DNA from: Cercospora beticola | Lineage: Eukaryota > Ascomycota > Dothideomycetes > Mycosphaerellales > Mycosphaerellaceae | Assembly (NCBI RefSeq): GCF_033473495.1 | Contig: NC_088940.1 | Coordinates: forward strand, 1,426,001 to 1,490,000 | Direction of reading: 5' to 3' | DNA length: 64,000 nt | In this document: positions 9,547 through 22,666 of the stretch, piece after piece | Position numbering within the stretch: position 1 is the first letter of the stretch | How the letters are laid out: the number at the start of each line of letters is the position of its first letter | Position numbers and translations under genes: made by a program | Notes under the pieces: model-generated | Told to the model about the DNA's origin: nothing | Database searches by the model: none | Seen by the model: only the letters and a program-made list of their open reading frames with translations

Positions 9547-12500
9547 ATGGTGCGACAGGTCCAGCCGCTGCGCATCTCCAAGTCCGGCAACACGCCTTCA
9601 TCCACGCCCAACAAGATGGCCGCCACTCGGGCTGCGCTTTCCGAGATCACCAGCGTTTCTCCACGACGCAACTCCCCCAGCTACAACCAGGCGACGAGGG
9701 TAAGAGCTGACTTCCCGACCCCGCCTGCCCGTGTTTACTGACTGACACGTCCGCGCAGAAGATGATCGTCTCGCGCGACTCCTCGCCCTACACCGACAAC
9801 TCCTCTTTCCTCAACGAGAACTCCTCGCCGCGCGATTTCTGGAAGACGAGGGACCCCATGTCGCCCTCTCGCTTCGACAACGAGGCCTCATCCGACCGCG
9901 AGAACTCGCCCAATCTCCTGTCGGCCAAGCGAAGAGCCAGCATTGAGAGGCTGAGGCAAGCCGGCCGCGTCAAGCAGAGCAACATCTTTGCCTTGGAGAA
10001 CAAGGATGCGTACGATCCATCGAGCTTACCCATCGTCGAGCGCCCGAGTGCGAACCGCCCGCTGAGCGGGAACTTGGCCAACAACCACTTCACCAGATAT
10101 GACAGCCTTAAGAAAGAGAACAACCCGCTGCAGAGCCCCAAAAGGCCATCGGCACATAAGCGCACTGAGAGCGAGACGGCTGTCTCCATCCCCAGCAGCC
10201 CACAGGCAAAGTCCATTTCTTCACCATCCAAGGAGCCGGCATCCTCACCTACCAAATCTTCGCTTTCACGCACCAGTCAATTCGGTTCTTTCGAGCACGA
10301 CAGTGGGCCATGGTCTGACGGTGACGACCGCGCGCCTACTCCTCGCGCCATACACCGCCACAACAAAAGTGTCACCTTCCACGAAGCCGAGCCAGAGATC
10401 AACGTCTACGAGAACCCCACACCGGAGCCCTCAGTATCAGCAGCATCTGGCTCCCGAGAGGGTAGCTTCGACTCGGATGAGTACTACGATGAATACAGCT
10501 TCGAGCGTGGGAGTTCGCTCGAGCCATATCACAATGATGACAGCTTTGACGCAGACTTGGAGAATGTCGACAAGACGCCTGTCGTTTTGCCAGAAGACTG
10601 GTCGCGCATGTCGCCCGACGAAGCTCGCCGAGATCTTGTTGACGATGGAGACGATGTCTTCGAGGGCTCCTCTATAGAGGTGCAGAGGCAGCATCTTTCG
10701 CGATCTGGAAGCCTGGCTTCAGAAGGCGAGTCCCGCCCATTGCCTCCACTTCCTGCTTTCATGAATGGCCGCCGAGAGTCAGCTGCAGCTGTTGCTGAGC
10801 GTGCCTCGAACCTTGCACGCAACCTGCCTTCTCCACCAAAGCGGGCTTCGTGCGGCAAGGACATTCACACAGAAGAATCCGCAGATCGCCCGAGCTCGAA
10901 ACACTCTGAAGGCCATGCGGAAATGACCATAACCAATCTGGACACGGGAGAGAAGTCCGACGTGGCAATCAAGGAAGAAGAGCCTGAGGAAGAGTCTCAC
11001 CTTGCGGACCTCCCTGACTTCGACGATGATGAGCCACCCACCATTTCCAGAGAAAGCATTCTGCGCAAGGTTCGCAATTCCAGATACGAATTTGAGGACG
11101 AAGAAGAAACCCCAACAGAGGCGGGCGACAGTCCGGAGCGTCCATCATACAAGGAGCTGGCCATGATGCACCCAGATGAGCCCATTCCATCGCGAGAAAA
11201 TAGCCACGACGTGAGCGAGCACTCTCTTGGCCCACTTGGCCACGAGAGATATGAGTCTGCAGAGGTCGAGATTAAGGATGAGCCACTTGAAGATGACGAC
11301 GCCATTGACTTGAGCGCTATCCCAGTCGCTGACGAGTCGTTGTTGTCTGAACCAGCAAGATCACCTTCGCGTTTGGATGACTACGAACGCCAATCTTCTG
11401 TCCTTCGTCACGATGTTAGCAACAACGACGACTCCGAGAGCCAGTACTCCTCTGTTGAGCCGGATGCCGAGAGCACAGTTCTACAGGCTCAGTCTGATAA
11501 AGAGCCGGAAGCTGATGATGTAAAGGAGAAGCTAGAGGATGCCATGCAGCTGCTCACAGTCAAGGACTACTCGCAGGCTGAGTCAGCTCCACAGAAGTCG
11601 ACCAGTGGAGACTTCATGGGTCTACCATCCTACCTCGCCTCCGATGACTTCGATTTCGGCATGAAGGACTACATTGTCCGATCACCAGCACCAGAGGAGT
11701 CAACCAAACAGACGGATATTGTCTCAAGTGCGCCAGTTCTGCAGCCATCGGTCGCAAGCGAGCCGCAGGTTGAAGCCAAACCAGTTCTCAAGGATCTGCC
11801 ACGTCCTACATATGATGGCGCTGACTACGATGATGGCGAGTTCTCTCCGCCAGGCAGTCCTGATTCGGTCATACATCACTCCAGCAGTGAGGTGCACGAT
11901 TTCGAAGAGCTTCCTCCACCAGTCGAGTCCAAACTAGAAGTTCCAGTAATCCCCGAGCGGAGGGCTACCATCAAGACGAACGGTCAGCTCAAAGCTCGAC
12001 CATCCGCGACTCCAGCCGACTTGCGCATGATGGCTGAACAGCGACGAATCGTTAGTGCCGGTCATCCTGTTCCACCCATCCCGCAAGCATACCAGGCAGA
12101 GGTTGAACAAGCCAGCGAGATTGAGGAGCCATCGCAGTATTCGTCAGACGGCAATGAATCGAAAGCAGACTCTGCCGTTGAGTCCACTCAAGAGACTACT
12201 CGTGAAACTACTCGTCGTCGAGGGAGCCGAAAGCAGCTGAAGCTTGATCTGGATATTCCTCGTGTGACCGCTGACGATGACGATGGCCTTGGACTTGAAC
12301 ACGAGTTCGAGCGAGTCATCGAGAACCAAAAGGTACCGCACCATTTTCCTATCAGTGCTCTTAGCAGATCTGATCTTGTCAGTCGACAAGGGCAGACAGC
12401 AGAGCCATCTTCCCATTTGGTGACTCCCTATTCGTCACATCAGACTAGTGCTGGTGCTAACCGTTTTCCTCGCAAGCAGAAAGGATACCTCATGCGCCAG

Positions 12501-14306
12501 AACACGAAGCTCGTTGTGGCTACTAACCGCAACTTCTCTGGCGACAGCAATGGGACAGCGAAGTCCAACGAGCCTCCCATGTCACCAACAGCAGAAGCAC
12601 GACCAAGCTCTCGTGGCGGGCGCAGTGCGAATTCGAGCCCTCGCAAGGGCAGCGGGATCCTCGAAACGGAAGCATGGAATGGCAAGGCACGTAGGAAGAG
12701 CCAACGCCAGGCGTCAGCGGCACAGCACTCGACCGGTCCTGCTCCACCTCTACCAGGTCAAGCGAGTGTTCTTGGTGTTGTCAACGAAGACTTTGCCGCA
12801 GGCACGAGTAGCCTTGAAGACGATGTCGGAGAAGGCATCGAACGTGGCCGACTTTTCGTCAAGGTTGCGGGAGTCAAGGAACTGGATTTGCCAATGCCCA
12901 AGAACGATCGACTGTATTTCCAGCTTACTCTCGACAACGGACTCCATTGTGTTACGACGACCAGCCTGGAGCTGGGACGAAATGCACCAATCGGGCAGGA
13001 ATTCGAACTGGTAGTACTGAATGACCTGGAGTTCCAGCTTACTCTGAACACCAAGCTCCCGCCACCACCAAAGCAGCATATTCCGCTCAACGCACCCACT
13101 TCCCCTACGAAGGGCTCGAAGCATCAAAAGACCAGCAGTCTGTCACGTTTCTTGACGAGTCCAAAGAAGCGTGCTGAGAAGGAGCGCCAAGAGAGAGAAG
13201 CGGCAGAGGCTGAAGAGCGCCGCTTACTCGAGGAGGAGCGTCGGAAGCGTGCATCTGTTGCACCAACAGCTTGGGATCTGCTGCACGATCTTGTGAATGC
13301 TCAAGACGGCTCATTCGCACGCGCGTACGTCAACTTGCGCGCACATGAGAAGCAATGCTTTGGCCGCAAGTTGATAGTCGATGTGCCATGCTACAACGAA
13401 TGGGCTCTCGAGCGGGATTCGCAGGTCGTCAACAGTGTGCGGAGTAAGCGTGGAAATGCTGGTCCAGTTCGACGACCACCGTACATTGTCGGCTTCCTCC
13501 AACTTGAACTTCTCTACGTGCCAAAGCCAGCCGGAGCGGCGGACGAAGACATGCCGAAGAGCATGAGCAGTGCAGTACGGGAGATGAATAGAGCAAGCGA
13601 GCGTGTCGAGGTTGTACACGAGGGCCATCTCAGTCAGCAAGGTGGTGACTGTGTTCACTGGAGACGGCGATTCTTCCGGCTGCAAGGCCCGCGGTTGACC
13701 GCATACCACGAGCATACTCAGCAAAAGCGGGCCGTGATCAATCTCACTAAGGCTACACGCCTGGTGGACGACAAGAGCACCCTTGTAGCTGATCCAAAGT
13801 CTGGCAACCCTGGAAACAAAGGTGGCCGCCGGAAATCTGCATTTGCAGAAGAGGATGAAGGATATGCCTACGTGGAGGAGGGCTTCCGAATCCGCTTCGC
13901 CAATGGAGAGACAATCGACTTCTATGCCGACAAGACAGCAGACAAGGCAGACTGGATGGTGGCATTGAGTCAAGTCATCGGCAAAGCTGACACGGGCAAG
14001 AAGTCCGCTTCCTGGACGGACCTTGTCCTGTCGAGGGAGAAAGCCGAAGGCATCCCATCAACGCCTCAAATTTCCTCAGGCACGGACGTGCGCGACTTCA
14101 CGAAACCTCCTGCCCCAGCTCGCAAGCTGAGTGACCGTAAGCCAGTGGCCAGCAGCGTTCCAAACAGTCCCGTGAAAGGTTCAGCTTCAATTATGGATCT
14201 CCCGCTTGCACCTCTCGCAAATTCTGGAATGAGACCTAAGACGCCTCCCATGAGCCCTCGACGAGGCCATCGCTCAAGAGACGCAGTCAAGAGCATGATC
14301 TTCTAG
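9547..14306 (+). CDS. BUD4: BUD4-like anillin/PH-domain septation protein
   Basis: Exon 1 is 9547-9699 and exon 2 is 9759-14306, joined across a 59-nt intron (GTAAGA ... CGCAG) in phase 0, for 1566 residues. The N-terminus MVRQVQPLRISK fits fungal BUD4 proteins. The first 1000 residues are acidic, Ser/Pro-rich and probably disordered, with many SP/TP sites that could be kinase targets. An anillin-homology region starts near residue 1080 (GRLFVKVAGVKELDLP). A PH domain lies near 1335-1458 (EGHLSQQGG ... WRRRFFRLQG). BUD4 proteins bind septins and mark sites of septation in filamentous fungi. The domain order makes the assignment firm. Where it acts in this species is inferred. Confidence 0.88.
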
Positions 14307-15800
14307 GAGGAGTGCTCAGAGCGCCGCTTCGCTTTTGAAGCTTCGAAGGCCCAAAGTCAGGATTTGGACGGTCCTTGAAAGTGTACAAGACACCAGTCTT
14401 TCCCATGTCGTTCGATCACATGTCAATCGTCTGGAGTTGGACAGACGGACTTTTTCGTTACGTGCTTGTCACCAAGCATCTCTCATCTGTCGCTTCTTGT
14501 TCCGAGGCTTTGTACACATCATTGTATGATGCAGTGTGTTTGATGACAGCAGCGATCTCTTCTTTTTGCACGCTTGTTGTGTCGATACTTCTCAATCGAT
14601 CATTGAGCGTCGTCGGTGGCGTTGGAAAATGTTGGATGCATTTCGAGCGCTTCGTTCAAAACAGTTTTCTTGTATTCGTTTCCAGGAGTTCGGAAGGGAG
14701 GATGGTTGGCTGGGCGGAGTACTGGGAAATGTGTAATGAAGAAGAAAAGGATGCCCGAAGTGCAGCACCAGCAGCGACAGACAGACTCCCACTCGTAACT
14801 TTTTACTTACATACGGACTTTTGCACACTTGACACGGACTATGCACACCTTTTGAACTTCTCAGACTGTCTCTCAAAACGTGCATGGATAAGCTGGCGAC
14901 TGAACGTGCACACCACCATCATCACCGACGCCGTGTGTGATCGTCCATCGCGTGGATTCGTGATCCCTGTGATGTGCTGCGTGTTCTTCGGTAGTAGCTA
15001 TGGTGATGGGATACTGAGCAATCATCTTGCAGCTTTTGGAGTGCTGGTTGCTGACGTTCATGGTGAGACTGCATCTCCTGTGCCTTGTCGCGAATCCACC
15101 CCACGCTCGCGCGGGCCCGTGAGATCGGATGATGTGTTGCTGTCTGTCTGTCTCGTTTCTTCTGCTGCAGAATGCTAGAATGGAGGGGTATTTTCTGCAT
15201 TGCATTACATTGGACATGGATTCGCGCGGCGATCGAGTAGAGCTTCGATCTGGCGAGGTGAGAAGCATGTACTGTTGTTTGTTGTGTTTGGTATACAGCA
15301 TCAATGTCGGCTGTTCTGGTTCTTCACTTCGCTTCATCATTGCTGAATGCACCCCTATTTCGTCATTGTTGGCCTTTGCTCGAGCACAGAGCGTGCACTA
15401 GCATGGTTGGATGCTGCGCACGTGGCAGCCAGAAAGGAGAAGGGTATTGTCAATGCCGCGCTAGAACCTAGAATGTTCAGTTGGAATGGAGATCTCATCT
15501 CGGTATTACTATTGTGCTGTGTTTTTTTTTCTTTCTTTCCTCGGAGGTTTGGTTGTGCTGTGCGATGAGTGTGCATGCTTGGGCATTTGGAGCCGAAGAA
15601 ACGAAAAGTCTGTTTCCGTTGCTGTTGTGCTGTTGTTGTTCGTATGGAAGCATGGCGTGATGATCGAAAGGGCAGGTAGGACGAAAAGACGGTCGGTGTT
15701 GGTTTCTGGAAGAAGAATTAAGATCGTGCATTGCAGTGTGCAGTTCTGCAGGCAAGCATTAATCTTTCTGTATCACAGTGCATGATGCATACAGTATGCA
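14307..15800. other. Long T/G-rich intergenic stretch between convergent genes
   Basis: The 3' flanks of BUD4 and the carbonyl reductase occupy 1.5 kb. Long open frames occur by chance because the + strand is rich in T and G. They lack a proper ATG, a codon pattern or recognisable motifs. Confidence 0.55.
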
Positions 15801-16957
15801 TCAACTCTCCTCCCAATCCTTCATCACCTTCCCCTCTTCACGGCTCCTCACAGAATCGTTCGCCCAGTGCTCACCCGTGACGCCGCCGATATCGTCCAAT
15901 GCCAAGCGGACAGGGATTCGAGCGCCTTCTTCCGCGGTCTTGGGCGGACGCGTTCCACGCGAAGACATCAGCCCGCCCATGTCGGTGTCTATCCATCCTG
16001 GACAGCAGCAGTTGATCAGATGCCGGGGGCTCTGAGAGGCGAGGATGCGTGTTGCTGCACGAAGTAGGGCTTTGGAAACGTTGTAGCTTCGTTGCGTGGA
16101 GTGAAAGCCTGAGGATGCTTCGGTTGAGGTTCGGACGGAGTGCTGTTCGGGTTGGAAAAGATGTCGTGTTAGTTTCGCGTTTCAAGTTGTTTGTTGTTGT
16201 TGATATACAACAGAAGGTAGTGGTGTGTTCGTGGCATGATGACTAGGTTGAAAATGTGATGAGCATGAGGTACGTACCTCGAATTCTTGGGCGATTTGTT
16301 CCAGTTCTTCGAACGTGGTTGCACTGCGGAGACGCTGTTGGATCTCAGGGCTGTAGATGTTAATGCTTGAAGCAATCGAGGACAGATTGACTATCCTGCC
16401 GCCATCGCTGAGTTGTGGAAGAAACGTTTGGCACATCTTTGCATAGAATCAGCATCCTTCTGAAAAAATATGCGCGAAGGAGAAAATACTCACCTGCAGT
16501 GTCCCTCTATAATTGATGTCAAGCGTCTTCTTTGCGTTCTCCGGTCCATAACTCTTCGCAGGCTGGTCCAGATTGACGCCCGCGTTGTTCACGAGTACAG
16601 AAACAGGTCCATGGAGCTTTTGGACTTCCGCGCCAAAGTCGCGAATGCTGTCTTGGACAGAGATGTCTAGCTTGGGGTAAAGCACTTTCTGATCTGGACT
16701 TTGTGCCTTGATTGCGAGGTCATCGCCTTTTCGTGATGTTGCGAATAGCTTGATGGGTCCGACATTGGGTCTTGAGAGGATCTTGTCGCAGATGGCGCGT
16801 CCTATACCTCTATTCTGTGAAGAATCATTGATGTCAGTCTGTCGTAGTGCTTGAGTCAAATTTGTGAGATGCAGACAATACTTACAGCACCAGTGACGAT
16901 GATCACGCGTGGGTTGACCATTTCGGTGTTGCGTTCTGTAGGTGAGGAGGAAGTCAT
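15801..16957 (-). CDS. Short-chain dehydrogenase, carbonyl-reductase type
   Basis: Four exons, 16957-16886, 16814-16494, 16436-16278 and 16142-15801, join in phase 0 and give 297 residues. Introns are 71, 57 and 135 nt with donors GTAAGT, GTGAGT and GTACGT. The nucleotide-binding motif TGANRGIG is split by intron 1. It is followed by LVNNAGVN, NLSSIAS (catalytic Ser) and YNVSK (catalytic Tyr/Lys, at the start of the last exon), then CCCPGWIDTDMGG. The spacing between the serine block and YxxxK is enlarged, as in human CBR1-type carbonyl reductases. Such enzymes reduce aldehydes and ketones with NADPH. In-frame ATGs lie at 16987, 16957 and 16921. I chose 16957 for its A at -3, but the minimal core begins at 16921. 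The substrate is unknown. Confidence 0.8.
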
Positions 16958-17359
16958 GTTAGGATTCGCGGAAGTGGCGTCTACCATCAAAGCTTGAAAC
17001 GGGGACGGCACGTACTTATGAACACAGCGCATGGAATTTCTATGACGATTGCATCGAGGACATCACTGGAATGGCCGTTGATTCGTACAGCATCTCTATT
17101 TCTCTTACACAAGTCGCTAAAACAAGACATCTTTACCTGATCAAAACGTCGCTCTTGCCTGCTTTGGTAGCTCTGGTATGAAGTGATAGCGATACCGATC
17201 GTGCTGGGCATTCGACTGCATCGCACCAATTCTGCTCGAGATGGTGCTCACTCTGCCAGCTAAATGTGAGACGGAGGGCGTCTTGATCACTTCTGGATGA
17301 GTTGAAGGCTGTCGTGGAGGAATGTCGTTTGTGGCGGTCGCACAAGTCGCTGGAGGTAC
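16958..17359. other. Intergenic: reductase promoter and coronin 3' flank
   Basis: Both neighbours are transcribed leftward. The 402 nt carry the reductase 5' region. The frame upstream of 16957 stays open for some codons, so a slightly longer reductase cannot be excluded. Nothing else was recognised. Confidence 0.5.
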
Positions 17360-19281
17360 CTACTCTCCGAGTTTCGATTTGAGCTGAGCCACCTCCGACG
17401 TGAGTTGCTCGATCTGCTTGCCTTGTACTTGCAGCATGGTCCGGATCTCATTAAGAACGTCGCGGAGACCACCAGCTGCGGCACTTGCAGACGGTGCTGC
17501 AGCAGAAGATGCGCACGCTGTCTTGCTTTCATCACGGAGCTCCGAGGCTGGCTTGACAGCTGCTGCAGGCACGCCTTCGCCGGTATTCGTTGCGAGGCTC
17601 TTCGGCTCAGCCCTTGGCTCAGGAGCTGGTGCAGAAGAAGTGGCAGATGGCTTGGTCGCTTCTGCCTGTCGTGCCGCAATCACAGAAGGCCTTTCCACTG
17701 GCTTCTGGATCTCCTCGAAAGAACTGTCATCGCGGACATCTTCTTCCTCCTCGTCCTTGTCGGCAAACTTGTCTGCCATGGTGGCCATTGACTGCTTGTT
17801 CTGGTTCACGCTGGGGAGTTCTCGTGTAGCAGCAGCTGGCGCTGGAGTTGGCTCCACTTTGGGTTCTGGCGCCGGCTCTGCTTTTGGAAGAGGCGCAGGC
17901 GCTGGGGCTGGGGCGGATGTCGTGGCAGTCCTTGGTCGTGCTTCTGCGGCAACCAGTTTTGGCTCGTTGCCATCGAACAGGTCCTCCATATTGAGCTTGG
18001 GCGGAAGTGCGCTCTTGCCTTGGAACCACTCTCCGCTTGACATGGCTGGCTCTGTGCCAACCGTAGGTGGATAGATGTCGTCTTGGAAAGTCTCTGCACG
18101 CCTCGGCACCACGAATGAGATGGGCTCGATGTATACATCGTCCACAGACTTGAATGCACGTGTAATCTCATTCTCGTGCGTGTTGACTCCACGCTTCGGC
18201 ATGAAAGCCAGACCACGCTGAGCGTTTGGCGATCTGTATTCTGACAGGAATTCGAACTTGTCGTTTTGATATTCGAAGTAGCGGATATTGCCATCACCCT
18301 TGCCCGCAAGGTAGAGGATCTGTGAGCCATCATCCCAGAATGGCATGACCACACCAGAGCCAGAGTCCAGTGGCACGAAGTCACCAATGGGTGTTGTCGG
18401 GTTGCGTGTGTCCCAGAGACCCATTTGTCGCTCGCTCATCTTGGAAAAGCCTGTAGTCACAACTCTGTCGTGGTCGCCCATCCACTGCACTTTACTAATC
18501 TTGGCACCGCTGTGTCCGGGCACCTCATACGCAGGCTTCTCTTGTCTCACATCCCAGAAGCGTAGCTTCTTGTCTCTTGAAGTGGTCACCAAGGTGCTTC
18601 CGTCGGCGCTCCATGACATGGAGGTGAAGATGTCGTTGCCCTTCAAGGTGAGCTTCGACTTGCCATCTTCGAGATCCCAGATCTTGACAGTGAAGTCGCC
18701 GGAGGAGGAAGCGAGGACGTTTTCGGCGGCAGGATTGAAGAGCACGTGGCCAACCTTTCTGTGCCATTGTCAGTTCCCACGAAGATCAGCCTGCTCGGTC
18801 TCAGCATACCGCGAGTGCCCACTCAGCTTGCCGACAGGCTTTACATCCTCAGGCTCTTCGGCATCCGTGCGCAGCTGGAAGTTTTCAGGCACCTGCCACA
18901 GGAAGACCTTGCCGTCGTCCGAGGCGGATGCGATGATGTTGTCGTCAAAAGGACTCCAGTCCGTGTCCAGCACGACTGCCGTGTGTCCTCGGAACAATGG
19001 GATGGCATCCGGCAGCTTCCCTCGCTCTTCCAGGGGGATGACGGCGAATGCGCCTCCACCACCAGACTCCCAGTTGACGGCGATGTACTTGGGGTTAGCC
19101 TTGATCAGGTTGCTGTCCCAGGCATTCCGCGACACGCGCAGATTGTCATAGCATTGTTCGCGCTTGACATTTTGGCCAAACACGTGCCCTGTGCATGCAT
19201 GTGAGCCGCGGCGGAGGGTAGAGCGTGGCCGGATGTTGACAGCTTACGGTATTTGGAGGCACGCACGAATCTGCCACTCAT
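17360..19281 (-). CDS. CRN1: Coronin (actin-binding WD40 protein)
   Basis: Three exons, 19281-19248, 19188-18810 and 18758-17360, encode 603 residues. Introns are 59 and 51 nt. The 34-nt first exon gives MSGRFVRASKY, the invariant coronin start, and splicing restores YRHVFGQNVKREQCYDNLRVS. WD40 repeats follow (HTAVVLDTDWSPFDDNIIASAS, GHSRKVGHVLFNPAAENVLAS, VKIWDLEDG), then the coronin C-terminal beta-propeller extension with SEYRSPN and MPKRGVNTHENEI. After an Ala/Pro/Glu-rich linker there is a C-terminal coiled coil (VLNEIRTMLQVQGKQIEQL, last 35 residues) used for oligomerisation. Coronin bundles actin and regulates Arp2/3 at hyphal tips and endocytic patches. The GKLSG|HSR junction leaves a family-consistent RKVG reading. 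Confidence 0.93.
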
Positions 19282-20085
19282 GGCGCACAGCGGGCGGTGG
19301 TCGAGGAGGACCGAGGCGGGAGGTGGTTGGAGGATACGCTCAACGGTCGCGATGCAGGGCGTGGCAGTTGTGCGACAAAGGGAAGAAAGGGAGGCTCGAT
19401 ACAACAAAACAATAATCTGGCGCTTTCGTCTCACGATGAGCTCTAGACGCTGCCGCCGCTTGCGCTGATCCTGGCTCGCGTGGCGCAGCTGTATGCCAAG
19501 CCTCTCTTCAGCCTCAACCACTCCCTTCCATGTTCTTTCTCCAGTCGTTCGTCCACCGACTTCTCCTCTCCACCGTTCCCGTTCATCATCTGGAGCAGTC
19601 AATGGCCATGCACATTCATGGCATGTTCCGGGTCAGCGTCGTCTTCACATCCGACCTACGTGGGCACTGCTGCAATCAAAGACCGCAGACTGCCAGAGCA
19701 CGGAAAAACAGCAGTGTTCAGGCACAACCCGATTGAATACCCCGCACAGCCGAACACATCTGAGACGTCCCGCCTTTGTGCAGAACATGACGTCCGGCAA
19801 CTGGAGGCCCAATGCAAGCAACCAGCAGCTGTTATCATGCCTGCAAATGGCACATAACGGCTGATCATACGACACTAACATGCACTACAACGCTACGAGC
19901 GCGGGGAAGACCAGCATGCTATCGTCGACTTCTCGTATTATCTGCCCATGTGCGATCAGTCCATTTATCCAGACTTTTCACTTGATCAGTATCCAATCGT
20001 GTTATGCAGGTACAAGTATGCGAAGCTTCTCCCCATCTCTTGATCGAGCTCTTTCTGCTCAAGCTTTCACGCCATTTGCTTCAAC
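19282..20085. promoter_or_regulatory. Divergent promoter region coronin/alpha-L-fucosidase
   Basis: These 804 nt separate two head-to-head start codons. Short open frames on both strands have no protein-like pattern. No factor sites are claimed. Confidence 0.5.
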
Positions 20086-22666
20086 ATGCGCTGCTCCCGT
20101 TTGGTGCTTGGGCAACTTGGCCTGATAACGCTAGTACTCGGGCAAGGTGGTCTGGTAGTGAACCCCAAGAGCGCCGATGATAACGAAGCAGGAGCACATG
20201 CACGATCCATAACCATTGACTTGTCAGATTTGGTGAACAACAGGGCTTTCGCTGCTTCGCCTGGTGACGCAGACTTCGATGGAGTGCACAGCGGCTACCC
20301 TGCCGAATACATACCTCAGGCCAATTTCACCTATGCTGGAACGAACTACGACTTCCCACAATATCGCGAGACTGGTAACGATAATGTACTAGCGCAAGGC
20401 CAAGTCATCACTCCTCCTGCGGGCAAGTACTTCAGCATTCACATGCTTGCAGCGGCCGAAACAGCAATTGCAACAGGCAACATTACTACCACGTATGCCG
20501 ACAACTCCACAACAGTGGCACCGATACTCGTTGATCCGTTCTGGGCGTGGCCATATCCTTATGGAGGTGATATCATCTTTCCTTACTATCTGACGAATGA
20601 GAGCATTGATTACAATCGTTCCATGATATTTCAAACCATAAGCTGGGTCGATAGTACAAAGGAAATCGCCAGTATCAAATTCCCAAATGTTACTGCCGGA
20701 TCGAGTAGCTCTCCAGGAGGTGCAGCTGAAGAGACACGACTACACATATTCGCTATGTCTCTTGTCCCAGCTGAGGGCACGGGAATCAACGTGGACATAC
20801 AGCATGCACGATCTACCAGCATGTGGATGGAAGGCACGAACAAGACTCAGATCTTTTCCGTAAAGGTCAACAACATTGGCGACGAATGGATCATGGCCGA
20901 GAATGGGGTGCAGGTAATAATAGAAGGATCTAGAATAGAGACCGCTGTACCTGGCGTGATCAATCGCCTTCGGCCAGGTGATCAAGCAACTGTCAACATT
21001 GGTGTTGTTAATCAGGATGGCACTGCACCTGGTACACCCGGCCAAGCCACCGTGCGTGTTACTGGGACAGGAGTGAGTGCGAGCTCAACCTTCAACGCGA
21101 CATTCGGCATCGGCCCATATGAGGCGACCTACGAAAGCATCTACTCGCACGAGAGTCCTTCGTGGTTTAACAACGGAAAGTATGGCATTTTCTTGCACTG
21201 GGGTGTATACTCCGTGCCAGGATGGGGCAACGTTGGTGACAAAGGTTCGTGACTCAGAGACATATTGGTGCAAGTATGTTCGCTAACAGTGTGCAGAGCA
21301 ATACGCGGAATGGTATTGGTGGTACATGAATCAAGGCAAGAACCAGACTAAGGGCGAGTTTTGGGAGTATAATCTTGCCACATATGGTCCCGATCACAAC
21401 TACGATGACTTCATCCCCCAATTCACAGCCGATGCCTATGACCCTAAGGAGTGGGTCGATCTGTTCGCTGATGCTGGAGCGCAATATTTCGTGCAAGTCA
21501 GCAAGCATCACGAAGGGTACGCGATTTTCGATATTCCGTCTAGCATCACCAATCGCACGAGCGTTGCTCTGCCTCCCCACAAGAATCTTCTTCAGATGCT
21601 CTTTGATGCTGCAGAACAGTATCAGCCCCATCTTCACAAAGCTACATACTTCTCCACCCCAGAGTGGTTCCATCCGGATTACAAGGAGTATGGCTTTGGC
21701 TCGTGGCCAGGCGGTAATGCAACAAATCCTTATACGAATGAGACATTGCCGTACACTGGCTACGTCCCGATCAGCGACTTCATCACAGACCTCATGGTGC
21801 CAGAAATGCAGATTCTCGCCGATATGGGCACCGAGATAATGTGGTGCGACATTGGAGGTCCAAATATGACAGCAGAATGGGCTGCTAAATACTTCAATGA
21901 CAACGCCGCCAAAGGCCGCGAAGTCTCCATCAACGCCCGCTGCGGTCTCCCAGGCGACTTCGACACGCCCGAGTACGCCAAATATGATGCCGTTCAAATG
22001 CGCAAATGGGAAAGCAACCTAGGCATGGATCCTTACAGCTACGGCTACAACCGCGCCACACCCATCGAAGCCTACATGAAACCCGATGTGATCGTGACCT
22101 CTCTCATCGACATCGTCAGCAAGAATGGTAATTTCCTCCTCGATATTGGTCCCATGGCCAACGGCACGATTCTTCAAGTCGAGCAGGATAATCTTCGCGC
22201 AGCCGGGAGATGGATCAAGTCTCATGGCGAGGCGATTTTCAATACGACATATTGGTTCATTACACCGCAGGAAGGTGAAACGATTCGATTCACGCAGACT
22301 CCGGAGGCATTTTATATTTTGACGTTGTATCCGCCGAATGCGACGCTTGTGTTGGACAGTCCGGTGCCATATGTGGAAGGGGATGAGATTCGGGTTGTAG
22401 GCGGGAACATGAGTGGAAGCGTCGTGCCTTCGCGGCTGTTGGCCAACGGAAGTTTGGAGTTGAGTATTAGCGAGGAGGTGAGAAATGCCGATATGTATAG
22501 TTGGGTGTTCAAGATCGCGTTGGACGGAGAGAATGGCACTGCGAATGGAACATCAGGTGGTGGATCTTTGCCTGCGCAGCAGACTGGCGGAGTGGGCCAT
22601 GTGAGTCCAAGATGGGCGAACATCCCGGGCGTGGTATTGCTTGCAGCCACATTTGGTGTGCTGTAA
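20086..22666 (+). CDS. Secreted alpha-L-fucosidase, glycoside hydrolase family 29
   Basis: Exons 20086-21244 and 21297-22666 flank a 52-nt intron (GTTCGT ... GTGCAG) and encode 842 residues. A signal peptide (MRCSRLVLGQLGLITLVLG) opens the protein. The GH29 catalytic barrel starts only near residue 345 with YESIYSHESPSWFNNGKYG, then FLHWGVYSVPGWGN. It continues over the splice site with EQYAEWYWWYMN, SKHHEGYAIF and EIMWCDIGGPN, where the Asp of WCD is the expected nucleophile. The 345 residues before the barrel are glycosylation-site-rich and probably form beta-sandwich domains. The C-terminus is Gly/Ser-rich and ends in a hydrophobic run (IPGVVLLAATFGVL) with no charged tail, which could be a GPI signal. 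The enzyme would remove alpha-linked fucose from plant or fungal glycans outside the cell. Confidence 0.88.

Noticed and set aside
14375..15178. 267-codon open frame on the + strand downstream of BUD4
   Set aside because: It starts at a TTG, and the T/G-rich strand makes long open frames likely. It has no domain and no splice context and lies in the BUD4 3' flank.
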